DNA of 64,000 nt from Rhodopseudomonas infernalis (GTDB taxonomy: Bacteria > Pseudomonadota > Alphaproteobacteria > Rhizobiales > Xanthobacteraceae). The stretch is taken from contig NZ_JAJNAL010000008.1 in NCBI RefSeq assembly GCF_022271405.1, positions 62,001 through 126,000 of the forward strand, read 5' to 3'. A program made the position numbers and the translations under genes. Shown in pieces: positions 63,746 to 64,000 of the stretch; position 1 is the first letter of the stretch; each line of letters opens with the position of its first letter. The notes under the pieces are model-generated. The model was not told the origin of the DNA. It saw only the letters and a program-made list of their open reading frames with translations, and ran no database searches.

Positions 63746-64000
63746 TGCGACAGCAGCTTCAACGTGCCGTTACGATAGATCGGCCCCTGCACCTTGCCGC
63801 CGGTGAGCACGTTGGTCTGATATTGCTGGCTGACGCCGTCGAGGGCCGTCGACAGTTCGGCACGAAAGCTGGCGAAGCCGGCCGAATCGATCTGCTTCGG
63901 CACTTCACCTTTCGCAAACAGCCGCTGCTTGGCTTCGTCGGGCGCCTGTGCGCGGATCCCGCCGCTCACCATGAGGTCGACGATCAGGCGGTCGCCCCGC
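63742..64000 (-). CDS. hypothetical protein, C-terminal part
   Basis: The frame is open to the window edge, so only the last 85 or so residues are seen, ending VQGPIYRNGTLKLLSQ. There is no family I recognise. Its stop overlaps the GTG start of the PepSY gene, so the two are coupled and a role in the same iron- or metal-related process is possible. Confidence 0.6.
   Translation of the reverse strand, partial: RGDRLIVDLMVSGGIRAQAPDEAKQRLFAKGEVPKQIDSAGFASFRAELSTALDGVSQQYQTNVLTGGKVQGPIYRNGTLKLLSQ

Overview
The window is high-GC alphaproteobacterial chromosome. Gene content (TAXI-type TRAP transport, CckA with CtrA-type TTAA-N7-TTAA sites, a FixK/FNR-type box, a LexA box of the GTTC-N7-GTTC type, glycine-cleavage operon with a tandem glycine riboswitch, Irr-like box at a TonB receptor) and many dispersed palindromic intergenic repeats point to Rhodopseudomonas palustris or a close Nitrobacteraceae relative. 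This assignment rests on recognition of gene families, not on a database search. No rRNA, tRNA or CRISPR array was recognised.

Layout. 1-4.9 kb: end of a TAXI-TRAP binding protein, fused TRAP permease, amidohydrolase, UbiX-like flavin prenyltransferase and a TIGR02444-type protein in one tight operon. 4.9-10.6 kb: flagellar export and rod genes (fliP, fliO on minus; flgB, flgC, fliE, fliQ, fliR, flhB on plus) around a region with CtrA-type sites. 10.6-13.1 kb: acyl-CoA dehydrogenase divergent from an AraC regulator. 13.4-18.1 kb: the cell-cycle kinase CckA, a Tim44-like protein and a GST. 18.3-21.9 kb: small genes and a lower-GC accessory patch with a PD-(D/E)XK-like protein. 22-33 kb: class I fumarase, small secreted proteins, a septation-type membrane protein, a histone H1-like protein next to a SET-domain methyltransferase, an XRE regulator, a DsbA-like protein, a caspase-like protease. 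33-38.4 kb: small conserved proteins, a Crp/Fnr regulator, a collagen-like lipoprotein and a single-domain response regulator.

The most distinctive object is 38,539-42,802: an apparently intact 4.26-kb IS1-type transposon with 21-bp terminal inverted repeats (20 of 21 matching) and a perfect 8-bp target duplication. Besides an IS1-like transposase it carries an XRE-ImmA/IrrE fusion, an unrecognised 159-residue partner, an Abi_2/HEPN-type abortive-infection protein and two small genes. It sits 22 bp upstream of the recA -35 element. I read it as a self-mobile carrier of candidate toxin-antitoxin/phage-defence cargo.

42.8-64 kb: recA, an AT-richer membrane gene, the gcvT-gcvH-gcvP operon under a tandem glycine riboswitch, alaS with a GNAT gene, an AI-2E-type permease with a long soluble tail, a TonB siderophore receptor with PepSY membrane proteins, a KefB-type antiporter and the stub of a second antiporter. 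Three families of palindromic repeats recur between genes, and one repeat copy has become the C-terminal coding sequence of a membrane protein.
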